Assembly (NCBI RefSeq): GCF_010499265.1 | Contig: NZ_JAAGSC010000043.1 | Location: 255,843 to 319,842 of the forward strand | Length of the DNA: 64,000 nucleotides | From: Wenzhouxiangella limi | GTDB lineage: Bacteria; Pseudomonadota; Gammaproteobacteria; Xanthomonadales; Wenzhouxiangellaceae | Reading direction: 5' to 3' | Shown: positions 26,063 to 35,063 of the stretch, piece after piece | Layout: the number at the start of each line of letters is the position of its first letter | Position numbering within the stretch: the first letter of the stretch is position 1 | Program-made: the position numbers and the translations under genes | The notes under the pieces: model-generated | The model's input: the letters and a program-made list of their open reading frames with translations, nothing else | Database searches by the model: none | What the model was told of the DNA's origin: nothing

Positions 26063-27244
26063 ATGAGCACAAGACGACAGGCCCATCGCTGGAAAGACGC
26101 GCCCCGCAGGGCGGGCCTGGATCCGGTGCTGCTGATCACTGCCAGCAGCCTGTTGGCCATTGGCGTGGTCATGGTGGCCTCGACATCGATCGCGATCGCC
26201 GAAAGCTATTCGGTAACGGTCTGGCATTTCGTCATCCGGCACTTGATCTATGTCCTCCTTGGCGTGGGGCTGACCATCGGCCTGCGCGTGGTCGGAACAC
26301 GCCAGATCGAGAGGTTGGCACCGTTCGGTCTGGTCGCGGCGATCGCTGTCTTGTTGCTGCCGTTCATTCCGGGGCTGGGCCATGAAGTCAATGGCTCGAC
26401 CCGCTGGATCAACCTGGGCGTAGCGCGCTTCCAGGTGGTCGAGGCCGCCAAGCTGTTGATCATCGTGTTCATTGCGCTGTATCTGGCGCGTCGGCCCGAG
26501 CTCGATCGGCGTGGCTTCGGCGACACGCTCAAACCGCTGCTGGCGGCCGGCCTGCTCGGCGTGATTCTGCTCAAGCAGCCCGATATGGGCTCGGCGGTCG
26601 TGATCGTGGCCATTGTCGGCGGCATGGTGTGGCTGGCCGGCGCGGCCTGGCGACATCTGTTCGTGCTCGGTCTGACCAGCCTGCCGCTGATTACGGTGGC
26701 CGCACTGGAGCCTTATCGCCTGCAGCGGGTGATGACGTTTGTCGATCCCTGGGCTGATCCTTTCAACGCCGGCTTTCAGCTCACCCAGGCGCTGATCGCG
26801 GTCGGCCGTGGCCAGATCACCGGTGTTGGTCTGGGCTCCAGCGTTCAGAAACTGTACTACCTGCCCGAGGCGCATACCGATTTCATTTTCGCGGTGCTCG
26901 CCGAGGAGTTCGGATTGCTCGGGATCGCCCTGGTCCTGGTCCTGTTCGGTCTGCTGGTTGGCCGTATTCTGCAGGTGGGCTTGAGGGCGCAGGCCATGGA
27001 TCGGCCTTTCCAGGCCTTTTTGTGCTGGGGCGTGGGGCTGTGGATCGGCATCCAGGCCCTGGTCAGTATCGGGGTCAATCTGGGTCTGTTGCCCACCAAA
27101 GGACTGACACTGCCGCTGATTTCGGCCGGAGGCTCTAGCCTGATCATGACCATCCTGGGCATCGGCCTGGTCATCCGGGTGCAGTGGGAGTTGCAGCGCG
27201 AGACGCTGAGCCGGCCGCGCCGGCGGGAGCAGTGGGCGGTATGA
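26063..27244 (+). CDS. ftsW: Lipid II polymerase FtsW (SEDS family)
   Basis: A 393-residue SEDS glycosyltransferase with ten predicted helices. Diagnostic stretches are NGSTRWINLG, KQPDMGSAVVI and YYLPEAHTDFIFAVLAEEFGLLG, with the essential Asp in the loop before the AVLAEE helix, and a C-terminal GLTLPLISAGGSS. It polymerises septal glycan with FtsI. A Lys/Arg-rich N-terminus faces the cytoplasm. The stop overlaps murG by four bases. Confidence 0.95.
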   Translation: MSTRRQAHRWKDAPRRAGLDPVLLITASSLLAIGVVMVASTSIAIAESYSVTVWHFVIRHLIYVLLGVGLTIGLRVVGTRQIERLAPFGLVAAIAVLLLPFIPGLGHEVNGSTRWINLGVARFQVVEAAKLLIIVFIALYLARRPELDRRGFGDTLKPLLAAGLLGVILLKQPDMGSAVVIVAIVGGMVWLAGAAWRHLFVLGLTSLPLITVAALEPYRLQRVMTFVDPWADPFNAGFQLTQALIAVGRGQITGVGLGSSVQKLYYLPEAHTDFIFAVLAEEFGLLGIALVLVLFGLLVGRILQVGLRAQAMDRPFQAFLCWGVGLWIGIQALVSIGVNLGLLPTKGLTLPLISAGGSSLIMTILGIGLVIRVQWELQRETLSRPRRREQWAV

Positions 27245-28302
27245 GCGATCGCTCGGTCACGATCATGGCTGCTGGCACCGGGGGACATATTTTCCCGGGA
27301 TTGGCCGTGGCCCGGACCCTGCGCGAACGCGGCGCGGAGGTACGCTGGCTGGGCACGCCGGCGGGCCTTGAAAACCGACTGGTACCCGCGGCTGGTCTCG
27401 AGCTGGACCGGATCCGTATTGCAGGCCTGCGCGGTCGCGGTCCGATGGGCTGGCTGCTGGCGCCGCTGCGCGTGGTTCGAGCCATGCTGCAGGCCCGCCG
27501 AATCTTTCGTCGCCAGCGTCCGGGCTGCGTGCTCAGCATGGGCGGCTACGTCGCCGGACCGGGGGGCGTGATGGCGCGAATGATGGGGATTCCGCTGGTC
27601 ATCCACGAGCAGAATGCGCTGCCGGGACTTACCAACCGCCTGTTGCGGCCGCTGGCCAGCCGAGTGTTCACCGGTTTCCCGAACGGATTCCGGTCCGCCA
27701 TTCACAGCGGCAACCCGGTGCGCGCCGACATTCTTGCTCTGCCGGCGCCGGCAGAGCGCGCCCGCGATCGCCGTGGCGCGCTGCGGCTGCTGGTTGTTGG
27801 CGGAAGCCAGGGTTCGGCCGCGCTGGGCAGGATCGTTCCCCGGGCGCTGGCGCTGTTGCCGGCCGAGCAGCATCCGCGTGTCCTGCACCAGGCCGGACGC
27901 CAGCTGGAAGCGACGCGGCAGGAATACGCTCAAAACGGTGTTGAAGCCGGGATCGTCGAATTCGTCGACGACATGGCGAGCGCCTGGGCTGACGCCGACC
28001 TGGCGATCTGCCGCGCGGGCGCCCTGACGGTGGCCGAGCTGGCCGCGGCGGGTGTCGCCAGCCTGCTGGTGCCGTATCCCCATGCCGTGGATGATCACCA
28101 AACGGCAAACGCCCGTTATCTCAGCGACGCCGGCGCGGCCTGGCTGGAGCCCGAGCGTGAACTCACCCCGGAGCGTGTGGCGACATATCTTTCCGAAGCC
28201 GACCGGTCCTCGCTGCTGGCCATGGCCGAGCGTGCCCGTTCCCTGGCCTGTGCCGATGCCGCTTCCTTGGTTGCCGAGGGCTGCCTGGAGGTGATGGAGT
28301 GA
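27241..28302 (+). CDS. murG: UDP-GlcNAc:lipid I GlcNAc transferase MurG
   Basis: A 353-residue GT-B enzyme: the N-terminal glycine loop GTGGHIFPGLAVA near 12-24, HEQNALPGLTNRLL near 121, GGSQGS near 187, and the UDP-GlcNAc pocket CRAGALTVAELAAAG near 257. It converts lipid I to lipid II at the inner face of the membrane. The ATG at 27241 is chosen because the upstream in-frame Met lies in ftsW. It overlaps both neighbours by four bases. Confidence 0.95.
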   Translation: MSDRSVTIMAAGTGGHIFPGLAVARTLRERGAEVRWLGTPAGLENRLVPAAGLELDRIRIAGLRGRGPMGWLLAPLRVVRAMLQARRIFRRQRPGCVLSMGGYVAGPGGVMARMMGIPLVIHEQNALPGLTNRLLRPLASRVFTGFPNGFRSAIHSGNPVRADILALPAPAERARDRRGALRLLVVGGSQGSAALGRIVPRALALLPAEQHPRVLHQAGRQLEATRQEYAQNGVEAGIVEFVDDMASAWADADLAICRAGALTVAELAAAGVASLLVPYPHAVDDHQTANARYLSDAGAAWLEPERELTPERVATYLSEADRSSLLAMAERARSLACADAASLVAEGCLEVME

Positions 28303-29729
28303 ACCGCAAGCAGCGCCCGGCACCGAGCCTGATGCACCGGGTCCGCCAGATTCACCTGGTCGGGATCGGGGGTGCCGGCATGAGCGGTATCGCCGAGGTC
28401 CTGGTCAACCTGGGTTTTGCCGTCAGCGGCTCGGATCTGGCCGAGTCGGAAACCGTGCAGCGCCTGCGTCGGCTGGGTGTGGTCGTGCATTCGGGTCATC
28501 GGGCGAGCCATCTTGGTGAGGCCGACGTGCTGGTCGTTTCCGGTGCGGTGGCCGACGACAACGAGGAACTCTTGGCGGCCCGGACCCGGCGGATTCCGGT
28601 CGTGGCGCGGGCGGAAATGCTGGCGGAACTGATGCGCTTTCGCCAGGGCATCGCCGTGGCCGGGACCCACGGCAAGACCACGACGACCTCGCTTCTGGCC
28701 GGCATTCTCGCCCACGGTGGTCTGGATCCGACCTTCATCATTGGTGGGCTGGTCAATGCCTTCGGTTCACATGCCCGGCTCGGCGAGGGCCGGTATCTGG
28801 TCGCCGAGGCCGACGAGAGCGACGCGTCGTTCCTGCAGCTGCAGCCGGTGATCTCGGTGGTGACCAACATCGACCGCGACCACCTTGACGCCTACCAGGG
28901 AAGCTTCGATCGGCTGCAGCAGGCATTTCTGGAATTTCTCCACCACCTGCCTTTTTTCGGGGTGGCCGTGTTGTGCATTGATGACCCCCACGTCGCCCAG
29001 TTGGTGCCCGAGGTTGGACGCAACGTCGTGACCTACGGCTTTGATGAGGCGGCCGACGTGCGTGCCTCCGATCTGACCCAGGACGGTCGCAGCATGCGCT
29101 TTCTGCTGTGGTTGCCGGACCTGGAGGCCGGGGTCCCGGTGACGCTGACACAGCCTGGCCGACACAACGTCCAAAACGCCCTGGGTGCGGCGGCGGTGGC
29201 CTGGGAACTGGGGCTGGGTACGGACGCCATCACGGCCGGGCTGGCCGCGTTCGGCGGCATCGGTCGGCGCTTCGCCGAACTGGGTGAACTGGATTTCGGC
29301 GATCGCCGGGTTCTTGCTTTCGAGGACTACGGTCACCACCCCACCGAACTGGACGCGGTGCTCCAGGCCGCGCGCGCAGGCTGGCCGCAACGACGCCTGG
29401 TGCTGGTTTTCCAGCCGCATCGCTTTACCCGTACCCGCGATCAGTTCGACGCTTTTGCACGCGTGCTCGGGCTGGTCGATGAACTGGTCCTGGCCGATAT
29501 CTACCCGGCCGGAGAGTCGCCGATTGCGGGAATTGATTCCGATGCCCTGGCGCGCGCGATTGGTCAGCGCAGCGAACTCACCGTTCATCGCCTCGGCGGG
29601 ATCGACGAAGTGCCAGCCCTGCTGGAACAGCGCCTGCGCGATCAGGATCTGTTGCTGGTGATGGGTGCCGGCGACGTCGGTCGCCTCGGCGCTACCCTTC
29701 GCGCAATGGCGCCGGGAGAGAGCGCATGA
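28299..29729 (+). CDS. murC: UDP-N-acetylmuramate:L-alanine ligase
   Basis: A 476-residue Mur ligase with GIGGAGMSGIAEVL near 21-34, P-loop GTHGKTTT near 122, an ESDASFLQL loop and the DYGHHPTEL histidine motif near 345. It adds L-Ala to UDP-MurNAc, the first stem residue. It starts with GTG in GTGA at the murG stop. The order murG-murC-ddl follows the gammaproteobacterial dcw pattern, except that murD is missing from the usual position between mraY and ftsW, and murB is also absent. Confidence 0.95.
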   Translation: MNRKQRPAPSLMHRVRQIHLVGIGGAGMSGIAEVLVNLGFAVSGSDLAESETVQRLRRLGVVVHSGHRASHLGEADVLVVSGAVADDNEELLAARTRRIPVVARAEMLAELMRFRQGIAVAGTHGKTTTTSLLAGILAHGGLDPTFIIGGLVNAFGSHARLGEGRYLVAEADESDASFLQLQPVISVVTNIDRDHLDAYQGSFDRLQQAFLEFLHHLPFFGVAVLCIDDPHVAQLVPEVGRNVVTYGFDEAADVRASDLTQDGRSMRFLLWLPDLEAGVPVTLTQPGRHNVQNALGAAAVAWELGLGTDAITAGLAAFGGIGRRFAELGELDFGDRRVLAFEDYGHHPTELDAVLQAARAGWPQRRLVLVFQPHRFTRTRDQFDAFARVLGLVDELVLADIYPAGESPIAGIDSDALARAIGQRSELTVHRLGGIDEVPALLEQRLRDQDLLLVMGAGDVGRLGATLRAMAPGESA

Positions 29730-30652
29730 CCCGCCAGGAGGCACAGCGCCTGGGCCACGTAGCGCTGGTGGTCGGCGGCGACAGCGCCGAGCGCGAGATC
29801 TCGCTGCGCGGCGGACAGGCCGTGGCCCGGGGGCTGGAGGCCCTGGGCGTGCAGTTCAGCGTGGTCGACGGGCCGAGGCGCTTGCTCGAACAAGTCGCGG
29901 CCGGCCATTTCGATCGCGTGTTCAACCTGCTGCACGGTCGCGGTGGCGAAGACGGCGCGCTGCAGGGTGCGCTGCGCCTGTACGGTGTGCCCGTGACCGG
30001 TTCAGGGGTCCTGGGATCGGCGCTGACCATGGACAAGGTACAAACCAAGCGGGTCTGGCAGGCCTGTGATCTGCCCACGCCCGGCTGGCGCCTGGCAACG
30101 TCAACCGACCAGGTTGATGCCGTGCTTGGTGCGCTGAATCTGCCGCTGTTCGTCAAGCCTGCGCGCGAGGGCTCCAGCATCGGCATGAGCCGGGTCAATG
30201 AGCCCGAGCAGCTGGCGCCGGCGATTGAGCGTTCGCTGGCGCACGACGCCAGCGTGCTCGTTGAGCAGTTGATCGAAGGCCGGGAATTCACCGCTGCGGT
30301 TCTCGACGGCCATGTCCTGCCGTTGATCGAGCTCAGGACGGGACGTGAGTTCTACGACTACGAGGCCAAGTACGAGTCCGGGGACACCGAGTACGTTTGT
30401 CCGTGTGGTTTGCCGGAGGCGCTGGAGACGCGGCTGGCCCGGATCTGTCGAGAAGCTTTTGAGGTGGTCGGCGCGGCCGGTTGGGGTCGGGTTGATTTCA
30501 TGCTGGACGAAGCAGAGCAGCCGTGGCTGCTGGAGGTCAACACGACGCCCGGAATGACCGAAAAATCACTGATGCCTATGGCCGCCCGGGCGGCCGGCAT
30601 CGAATTCGAGGAGCTGGTATGGCGGATTCTCAACCGTTGCCGAATCGATTGA
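29726..30652 (+). CDS. ddl: D-alanine:D-alanine ligase
   Basis: A 308-residue ATP-grasp ligase, the DdlB length. GGDSAEREISLRGG near 16-29, HGRGGEDGALQG near 70, KPAREGSSIGM near 150 and EVNTTPGMTEKSL near 271-283 are the substrate and metal-binding signatures. It makes D-Ala-D-Ala for MurF. It overlaps murC by four bases and runs 34 bases into ftsQ, unusual for this tight cluster. Confidence 0.95.
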   Translation: MTRQEAQRLGHVALVVGGDSAEREISLRGGQAVARGLEALGVQFSVVDGPRRLLEQVAAGHFDRVFNLLHGRGGEDGALQGALRLYGVPVTGSGVLGSALTMDKVQTKRVWQACDLPTPGWRLATSTDQVDAVLGALNLPLFVKPAREGSSIGMSRVNEPEQLAPAIERSLAHDASVLVEQLIEGREFTAAVLDGHVLPLIELRTGREFYDYEAKYESGDTEYVCPCGLPEALETRLARICREAFEVVGAAGWGRVDFMLDEAEQPWLLEVNTTPGMTEKSLMPMAARAAGIEFEELVWRILNRCRID

Positions 30653-31368
30653 ACAAGACACCCTTACTGGCGGGTCTGGTGGTCGTGGGCATCGTGCTGG
30701 TGGCCGGTCTTTGGCTACGCGCCGGGCTGATCGGCGCCGAGCGCTGGCCGGTGCGCTGGCTCGATGTGGAGGGTGAACTACACCGCACCAGCGCCGGCCA
30801 GATCCGCTCGGCGGCGGTGGGTCCGGCCTCGACGGGATTCTTTGCCACCGATCTCGATGCCGTCCGCGGCGCGGTCGAAGCGCTGCCGTGGGTGGCCGCC
30901 GCAACGGTGGGTCGACACTGGCCCGACGCCCTGCATATCCGCGTTGTTGAGCATCGCCCCGTGGCGCGCTGGAACGAAGATCGACTGCTCAGTGATCAGG
31001 GCAAGGTGTTCGAAGTCAGCGGCAGCAGCAGCATGCAGGGAATGGCGTCGCTTGAAGGTCCGGAAGCGCGGCGCGAGGAGGTGCTGGAAAACTGGCGCCT
31101 GATGCGGCGACGTCTGGCGGCCGTGGGCCAGGACATCAATCATGTGAGACTGGACGAACGGGGCGCCTGGACGGTTCGTCTCGACAGCGGGCAAATCCTG
31201 GCGCTGGGTCGCGAGAGTGTCCATGAACGCCTGGAGCGCTACGTTCTCGTCCACGACGAACTGCGCGCTCGGGGTCGACCGATTGCGCGGGTGGATTTGC
31301 GTTACACCAACGGGCTGTCGGTGCGCTGGGCCGACGAAGCCGGACCGGAGGTTGCACAACGTGGCTAA
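30619..31368 (+). CDS. ftsQ: Cell division protein FtsQ
   Basis: A 249-residue bitopic divisome protein: a cytoplasmic head, a membrane helix near 16-36 (LLAGLVVVGIVLVAGLWL), a POTRA domain (WLDVEGELHRTSAGQI onward, with ALPWVAAATVGRHWPDALHIRVVEHRPVARW) and the beta domain to the end. The ATG at 30619, preceded by GAGGAG, lies inside the ddl end; a longer upstream frame is rejected. Its TAA overlaps the ftsA GTG start by 8 bases. Confidence 0.93.
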   Translation: MADSQPLPNRLNKTPLLAGLVVVGIVLVAGLWLRAGLIGAERWPVRWLDVEGELHRTSAGQIRSAAVGPASTGFFATDLDAVRGAVEALPWVAAATVGRHWPDALHIRVVEHRPVARWNEDRLLSDQGKVFEVSGSSSMQGMASLEGPEARREEVLENWRLMRRRLAAVGQDINHVRLDERGAWTVRLDSGQILALGRESVHERLERYVLVHDELRARGRPIARVDLRYTNGLSVRWADEAGPEVAQRG

Positions 31369-32590
31369 GCGGTCGGAAAAATCTCTGGTGGTCGGTCTGG
31401 ACATTGGCACCAGCAAGATCGTGGCCATCGTCGGCGAGGTGCAGCCCGACGGGCAGGTCGAGGTCATCGGTCTGGGTTCTCATCCTTCGCGTGGACTCAA
31501 GCGCGGGGTGGTGGTCGACATCGAGTCCACCGAGCAGTCCATCCAGCGCGCAGTCGAAGAAGCCGAACTGATGGCCGACTGCGAGATTCATTCCGTTTTC
31601 GCCGGCATTGCCGGTTCGCACGTTCGATCGCTGAACTCGCACGGCGCGGTGGCGATCCGCGACAAGGAAGTCACTGACGGTGACCTGGAGCGGGTGCTCG
31701 AATCCGCGCGGGCCGTGGCGGTTCCGGCCGATCAGCGCATCGTTCATGTGTTGCCGCAGGAATACGTCATCGATTCCACCGATGGAATCCGACAGCCGGT
31801 CGGCATGTCCGGCGTGCGTCTGGAAGCGCGCGTTCACCTGGTAACTGCGGCGGTCAGCGCCGTGCAGAACGTGACCAAGTGCGTGGCCCGCTGCGGACTG
31901 CAGGTCGATGATCTGATTCTTCAGCAGCTGGCTTCCAGCTACGCTGTGTTGAGCGGAGACGAAAAGGATCTGGGAATCGCCCTGGTCGACATCGGCGCTG
32001 GCACGACGGATGTCGCGGTATTCACCGAGGGCGCCATCCGCCACACCTTGTGCATTCCGATCGCCGGCGACCTGGTCACCAATGACATTGCGGTGGCGTT
32101 GCGCACGCCGACCGTGCATGCCGAGGAAATCAAGATCAAGTACGCCTGCGCCCTGGAGCAGATGGCCGGCAGCGACGAGACCATCCAGGTTCCGAGTGTC
32201 GGCGATCGCCCGCCACGGCGCCTGGAGCGTCAGACCCTGGCCCAGGTCGTCGAGGCGCGCTACCGCGAGCTGTTCAACCACGTCCACAAGCACCTGCGCC
32301 AGTCGGGATTCGAGTCCATGATCCCGGCCGGACTGGTCCTGACCGGTGGCGGGTCGAAAATGGAAGGCGTGGTTGAACTGGCCGAAGAAATTTTGCATAT
32401 GCCGGTTCGCCTGGGCAGTCCACACGGCGTGGTCGGATTGTCCGACGTGGTCAACAACGAAATCCACGCCACCGGTGTGGGGCTGCTGCTCTACGGCAGC
32501 CGCATGGAAGGCGGCCGCAGCAGCCTGATCAGCCGCGGACGCGAAGGAATCTGGAGCCGGATCAAGAGCTGGTTCCAGGGAGAGTTCTAG
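31361..32590 (+). CDS. ftsA: Cell division protein FtsA
   Basis: A 409-residue actin-like protein: phosphate-1 loop VGLDIGTSKIVAIVGEV near 9-25, the extra 1C domain, phosphate-2 IALVDIGAGTTDVAVF near 206, an adenosine loop LTGGGSKMEGV near 327, and a C-terminal amphipathic membrane helix (GIWSRIKSWFQGEF). It tethers FtsZ to the membrane. I chose GTG at 31361, with GGAGG 9 bases upstream; the longer frame from 31217 lies within ftsQ. The stop is followed at once by ATG of a small ORF. Confidence 0.95.
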   Translation: MAKRSEKSLVVGLDIGTSKIVAIVGEVQPDGQVEVIGLGSHPSRGLKRGVVVDIESTEQSIQRAVEEAELMADCEIHSVFAGIAGSHVRSLNSHGAVAIRDKEVTDGDLERVLESARAVAVPADQRIVHVLPQEYVIDSTDGIRQPVGMSGVRLEARVHLVTAAVSAVQNVTKCVARCGLQVDDLILQQLASSYAVLSGDEKDLGIALVDIGAGTTDVAVFTEGAIRHTLCIPIAGDLVTNDIAVALRTPTVHAEEIKIKYACALEQMAGSDETIQVPSVGDRPPRRLERQTLAQVVEARYRELFNHVHKHLRQSGFESMIPAGLVLTGGGSKMEGVVELAEEILHMPVRLGSPHGVVGLSDVVNNEIHATGVGLLLYGSRMEGGRSSLISRGREGIWSRIKSWFQGEF

Positions 32591-32713
32591 ATGAAAGAAA
32601 GATGTTCCTGCGGTCAAGCCCTGGGCCGGTGGTGCAAAGCACCCGGCAAGAGGTGCGAACCACCGGCCGCTCTTGAGCGGGCCTTTTCCGAATATCCGTT
32701 GATTGTTGAATGA
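32591..32713 (+). CDS. Possible 40-residue Cys-containing leader peptide between ftsA and ftsZ
   Basis: An ATG begins immediately after the ftsA TAG and is preceded by GGGAGAG at a good distance. The frame encodes 40 residues with four Cys (MKERCSCGQ, then [12 protein letters not shown]), and its TGA overlaps an ATG at 32710 that is in frame with ftsZ. It spans the hairpins at 32624-32687. It could be a leader peptide coupling ftsA and ftsZ translation, or a chance frame; I recognise no family. Confidence 0.4.
   Translation: MKERCSCGQALGRWCKAPGKRCEPPAALERAFSEYPLIVE
32624..32687 (+). promoter_or_regulatory. Attenuator-like alternative hairpins upstream of ftsZ
   Basis: GGCCGGTGGT (32624-32633) pairs perfectly with ACCACCGGCC (32659-32668). 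GGCCGCTC (32665-32672) pairs with GAGCGGGCC (32675-32683) with one bulge and is followed by TTTT (32684-32687), a terminator form. Both use GGCC at 32665-32668, so they exclude each other. A small hairpin, GGTGC-AAA-GCACC (32631-32643), can also break the first. Confidence 0.5.
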
Positions 32714-32733
32714 CTGAGCGAGGAGTGCACGAA

Positions 32734-33903
32734 ATGCCTTTTGAACTGATCGAGAACTACAACCCGGGAGCCACCATCAAGGTGGTCGGAATAGGCGGCG
32801 GCGGCGGCAATGCCGTCAACCAGATGGTCGATGCCGATATCGAAGGCGTGGAGTTTATCTGCGTGAACACCGACTCTCAGGCGCTGCGCAATTTCGCCGG
32901 CAAGGCGAGCCTGCAGATCGGATCCAGCGTCACCAAGGGTCTGGGCGCCGGGGCCAATCCGGAGGTCGGCCGCCAGGCCGCGCTGGAGGATCGCGACCGC
33001 ATCAGCGAAATGCTGTCGGGCTGCGATATGGTCTTCATCACCGCCGGCATGGGCGGGGGTACCGGCACGGGGGCGGCACCGGTGATTGCCCAGACCGCCA
33101 AGGAAATGGGCATTCTGACCGTGGCCGTGGTGACCAAGCCGTTTCCGTTCGAGGGCCAGCGCCGCATGGCGATTGCCCAGCAGGGTATCGACGAGCTTGG
33201 CCATCACGTCGATTCGCTGATCACCATCCCCAACGCCAAGCTGCTGAGCGTGCTCGGTGACGAAGTGTCGCTGCTCAATGCCTTCAAGGCTGCCAATCAG
33301 GTGCTCTCCGGCGCCGTCCAGGGCATCGCTGAACTGATTACCCGTCCTGGGCTGATCAACGTCGATTTTGCCGACGTGCGCACGGTCATGAGCGAGATGG
33401 GCATGGCCATGATGGGGGCCGGCAGCGCCTCGGGTGAAGACCGGGCGCTGATGGCGGCCCAGGCGGCGATTGGCTCGCCGCTGCTTGAAGACGTCAACCT
33501 TAACGGTGCCTGCGGCATCCTGGTCAACGTCACTGCCGGCATGACCCTGACCATGAAGGAATTCGAAGAAGTGGGCACGACCATTGCCGACCTGGCCAGC
33601 GAAGACGCCACCGTGGTCATCGGCACCGTGATCGACCCCGACATGGGCGACGAGATCCGGGTGACCGTGGTCGCTACCGGCCTGGGTGAGGTTCGGCCAC
33701 GGGTCCAGGAAAGACCGGTTCGGGTGGTCCGGACAGGGACCGACAATCAGCCGGTCTTCCAGGACCGCGAAGAGGAAGACCAGCGTCCGGTGCGGACGGG
33801 CCCCGACAGCAGTGACGGTCCGGAAAACCGTCGCTTGTTCGGTGAACAAAAGGAACTCGATTACCTTGATATTCCGGCTTTTTTGCGCAATCAGGCCGAT
33901 TGA
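32734..33903 (+). CDS. ftsZ: Cell division GTPase FtsZ
   Basis: A 389-residue tubulin homologue: [13 protein letters not shown] near 16-28, the tubulin signature [13 protein letters not shown] near 104-116, [11 protein letters not shown] (T7 synergy loop), a variable linker and the conserved C-terminal peptide [13 protein letters not shown] that binds FtsA/ZipA. The ATG at 32734 has GAGGAG 8 bases upstream; an in-frame ATG at 32710, overlapping the stop of the 40-codon ORF, would add eight residues. It forms the Z ring. A hairpin with T-run follows the stop. Confidence 0.97.
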   Translation: MPFELIENYNPGATIKVVGIGGGGGNAVNQMVDADIEGVEFICVNTDSQALRNFAGKASLQIGSSVTKGLGAGANPEVGRQAALEDRDRISEMLSGCDMVFITAGMGGGTGTGAAPVIAQTAKEMGILTVAVVTKPFPFEGQRRMAIAQQGIDELGHHVDSLITIPNAKLLSVLGDEVSLLNAFKAANQVLSGAVQGIAELITRPGLINVDFADVRTVMSEMGMAMMGAGSASGEDRALMAAQAAIGSPLLEDVNLNGACGILVNVTAGMTLTMKEFEEVGTTIADLASEDATVVIGTVIDPDMGDEIRVTVVATGLGEVRPRVQERPVRVVRTGTDNQPVFQDREEEDQRPVRTGPDSSDGPENRRLFGEQKELDYLDIPAFLRNQAD

Positions 33904-33928
33904 TCGACGGTGTGCCGCTCGCTCTTTG

Positions 33929-33959
33929 GCGGTGGTCGTCCCGTGGCCACCGCTGTTTT
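33929..33959 (+). terminator. Intrinsic terminator after ftsZ
   Basis: GCGGTGG (33929-33935) pairs with CCACCGC (33947-33953), followed by TGTTTT. It lies 26 bases after the ftsZ stop and would separate the division cluster from lpxC. Confidence 0.55.
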
Positions 33960-33994
33960 CCGGGGCAGTGATATGACACCAAAGCGACAACGGA

Positions 33995-34020
33995 TGTTGC
34001 GGAATAGCAACAGGTGTTGC
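33995..34020. repeat. Cluster of TGTTGC/GCAACA half-sites upstream of lpxC
   Basis: TGTTGC (33995-34000), GCAACA (34007-34012) and TGTTGC (34015-34020) lie within 26 bases. The first two form a perfect 6-base inverted repeat with 6-base spacing; the last two form CAACA-GG-TGTTG. A degenerate GCGACA precedes them at 33984. The pattern suggests an operator or a stem-loop in the lpxC leader; no regulator is identified. Confidence 0.45.
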
Positions 34021-34112
34021 AGATGTGATGAATTATGACTTTTTTGCGACGCACCGCTGTGCTACCATTGGCCGGTTAGAGACATCTAGTCGTCAGCCAG
34101 ACGGGATATTCC

Positions 34113-35024
34113 TTGGTTAATCAACGCACTCTTAAAAATGTGATCCGGGCCACTGGCGTTGGTCTGCACACCGGTGAGAAAGTCCTCATGACCCTGCGCC
34201 CGGCGCCGGCCGATACGGGCATCGTGTTCCGGCGGGTGGATCTGGATCCGGTGGCCGAGATTCCGGCCGATCCCCACGAGGTCGGCGATACCTCGCTATC
34301 GACCACGCTGGTGGCAAACGGGGTTCGGGTCGCCACGATCGAACACCTGATGTCGGCGCTGGCGGGTCTCGGGATCGACAATATCTATGTCGACCTGAGC
34401 GCCTCGGAAGTGCCGATCATGGATGGCAGTTCCGGGCCGTTCGCGTTCCTGGTCCAGTCGGCGGGCATCGCCGAACAGGCCGCGGCCAAGCGCTTCATCC
34501 GCGTGCTCAAACCGGTTGAGGTGCGGGATGGCGACAAGTGGGTCCGCTTTGAGCCGCACGAGGGCTTCCAGGTTGATTTCACCATCGATTTCGATCACCC
34601 GGCCATCCGCCGCGGTTCGTGCCGGGCGGACCTTGATTTTTCGACCACGTCCTATCTCAAGGAAATCGCGCGCGCGCGGACCTTCGGATTCATGCGCGAT
34701 ATCGAGTTCCTGCGCCAGCGCAACCTCGCTCTGGGCGGCAGCATGGACAACGCCGTGGTGCTCGACGATTTCCGCGTGCTCAATCCCAACGGGCTTCGTT
34801 ACGAAGATGAGTTTGTCAAGCACAAGATCCTGGACGCCATCGGCGATCTGTACCTGCTTGGCCGCAACGCGATCGGAAAATTCACCGGCTACAAGTCGGG
34901 TCACGCGCTCAACAACCAGCTGCTGAGAACCCTGTTGGCCGACGCCGAAGCCTGGGAAGAGGTCAGTTTCGGCGATGCCGCGACCGCCCCGATTTCCTAT
35001 GTGCAGCCGGCGCAGGCCGTCTAG
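34113..35024 (+). CDS. lpxC: UDP-3-O-acyl-N-acetylglucosamine deacetylase LpxC
   Basis: A 303-residue zinc deacetylase, the committed step of lipid A synthesis. The start appears to be TTG (34113), giving the family N-terminus VNQRTLKN followed by GVGLHTGE. Zinc and catalytic residues are visible in [14 protein letters not shown] near 77, MDGSS, and [15 protein letters not shown] near 236-250. GGGATA lies upstream. The TTG start fits an enzyme kept at low level. The stop codon lies in the loop of a 9-bp hairpin. Confidence 0.96.
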   Translation: MVNQRTLKNVIRATGVGLHTGEKVLMTLRPAPADTGIVFRRVDLDPVAEIPADPHEVGDTSLSTTLVANGVRVATIEHLMSALAGLGIDNIYVDLSASEVPIMDGSSGPFAFLVQSAGIAEQAAAKRFIRVLKPVEVRDGDKWVRFEPHEGFQVDFTIDFDHPAIRRGSCRADLDFSTTSYLKEIARARTFGFMRDIEFLRQRNLALGGSMDNAVVLDDFRVLNPNGLRYEDEFVKHKILDAIGDLYLLGRNAIGKFTGYKSGHALNNQLLRTLLADAEAWEEVSFGDAATAPISYVQPAQAV

Positions 35025-35035
35025 CGGACGGCCTG
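35013..35035. terminator. Hairpin spanning the lpxC stop codon
   Basis: CAGGCCGTC (35013-35021) pairs perfectly with GACGGCCTG (35027-35035); the TAG stop of lpxC forms most of the 5-base loop. There is no T-run on either side. It lies between convergent lpxC and dciA and may act as a bidirectional barrier or RNA 3' end. Confidence 0.45.
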
Positions 35036-35063
35036 TAGGCCACTAAGTCCGAACTCCGAACCA

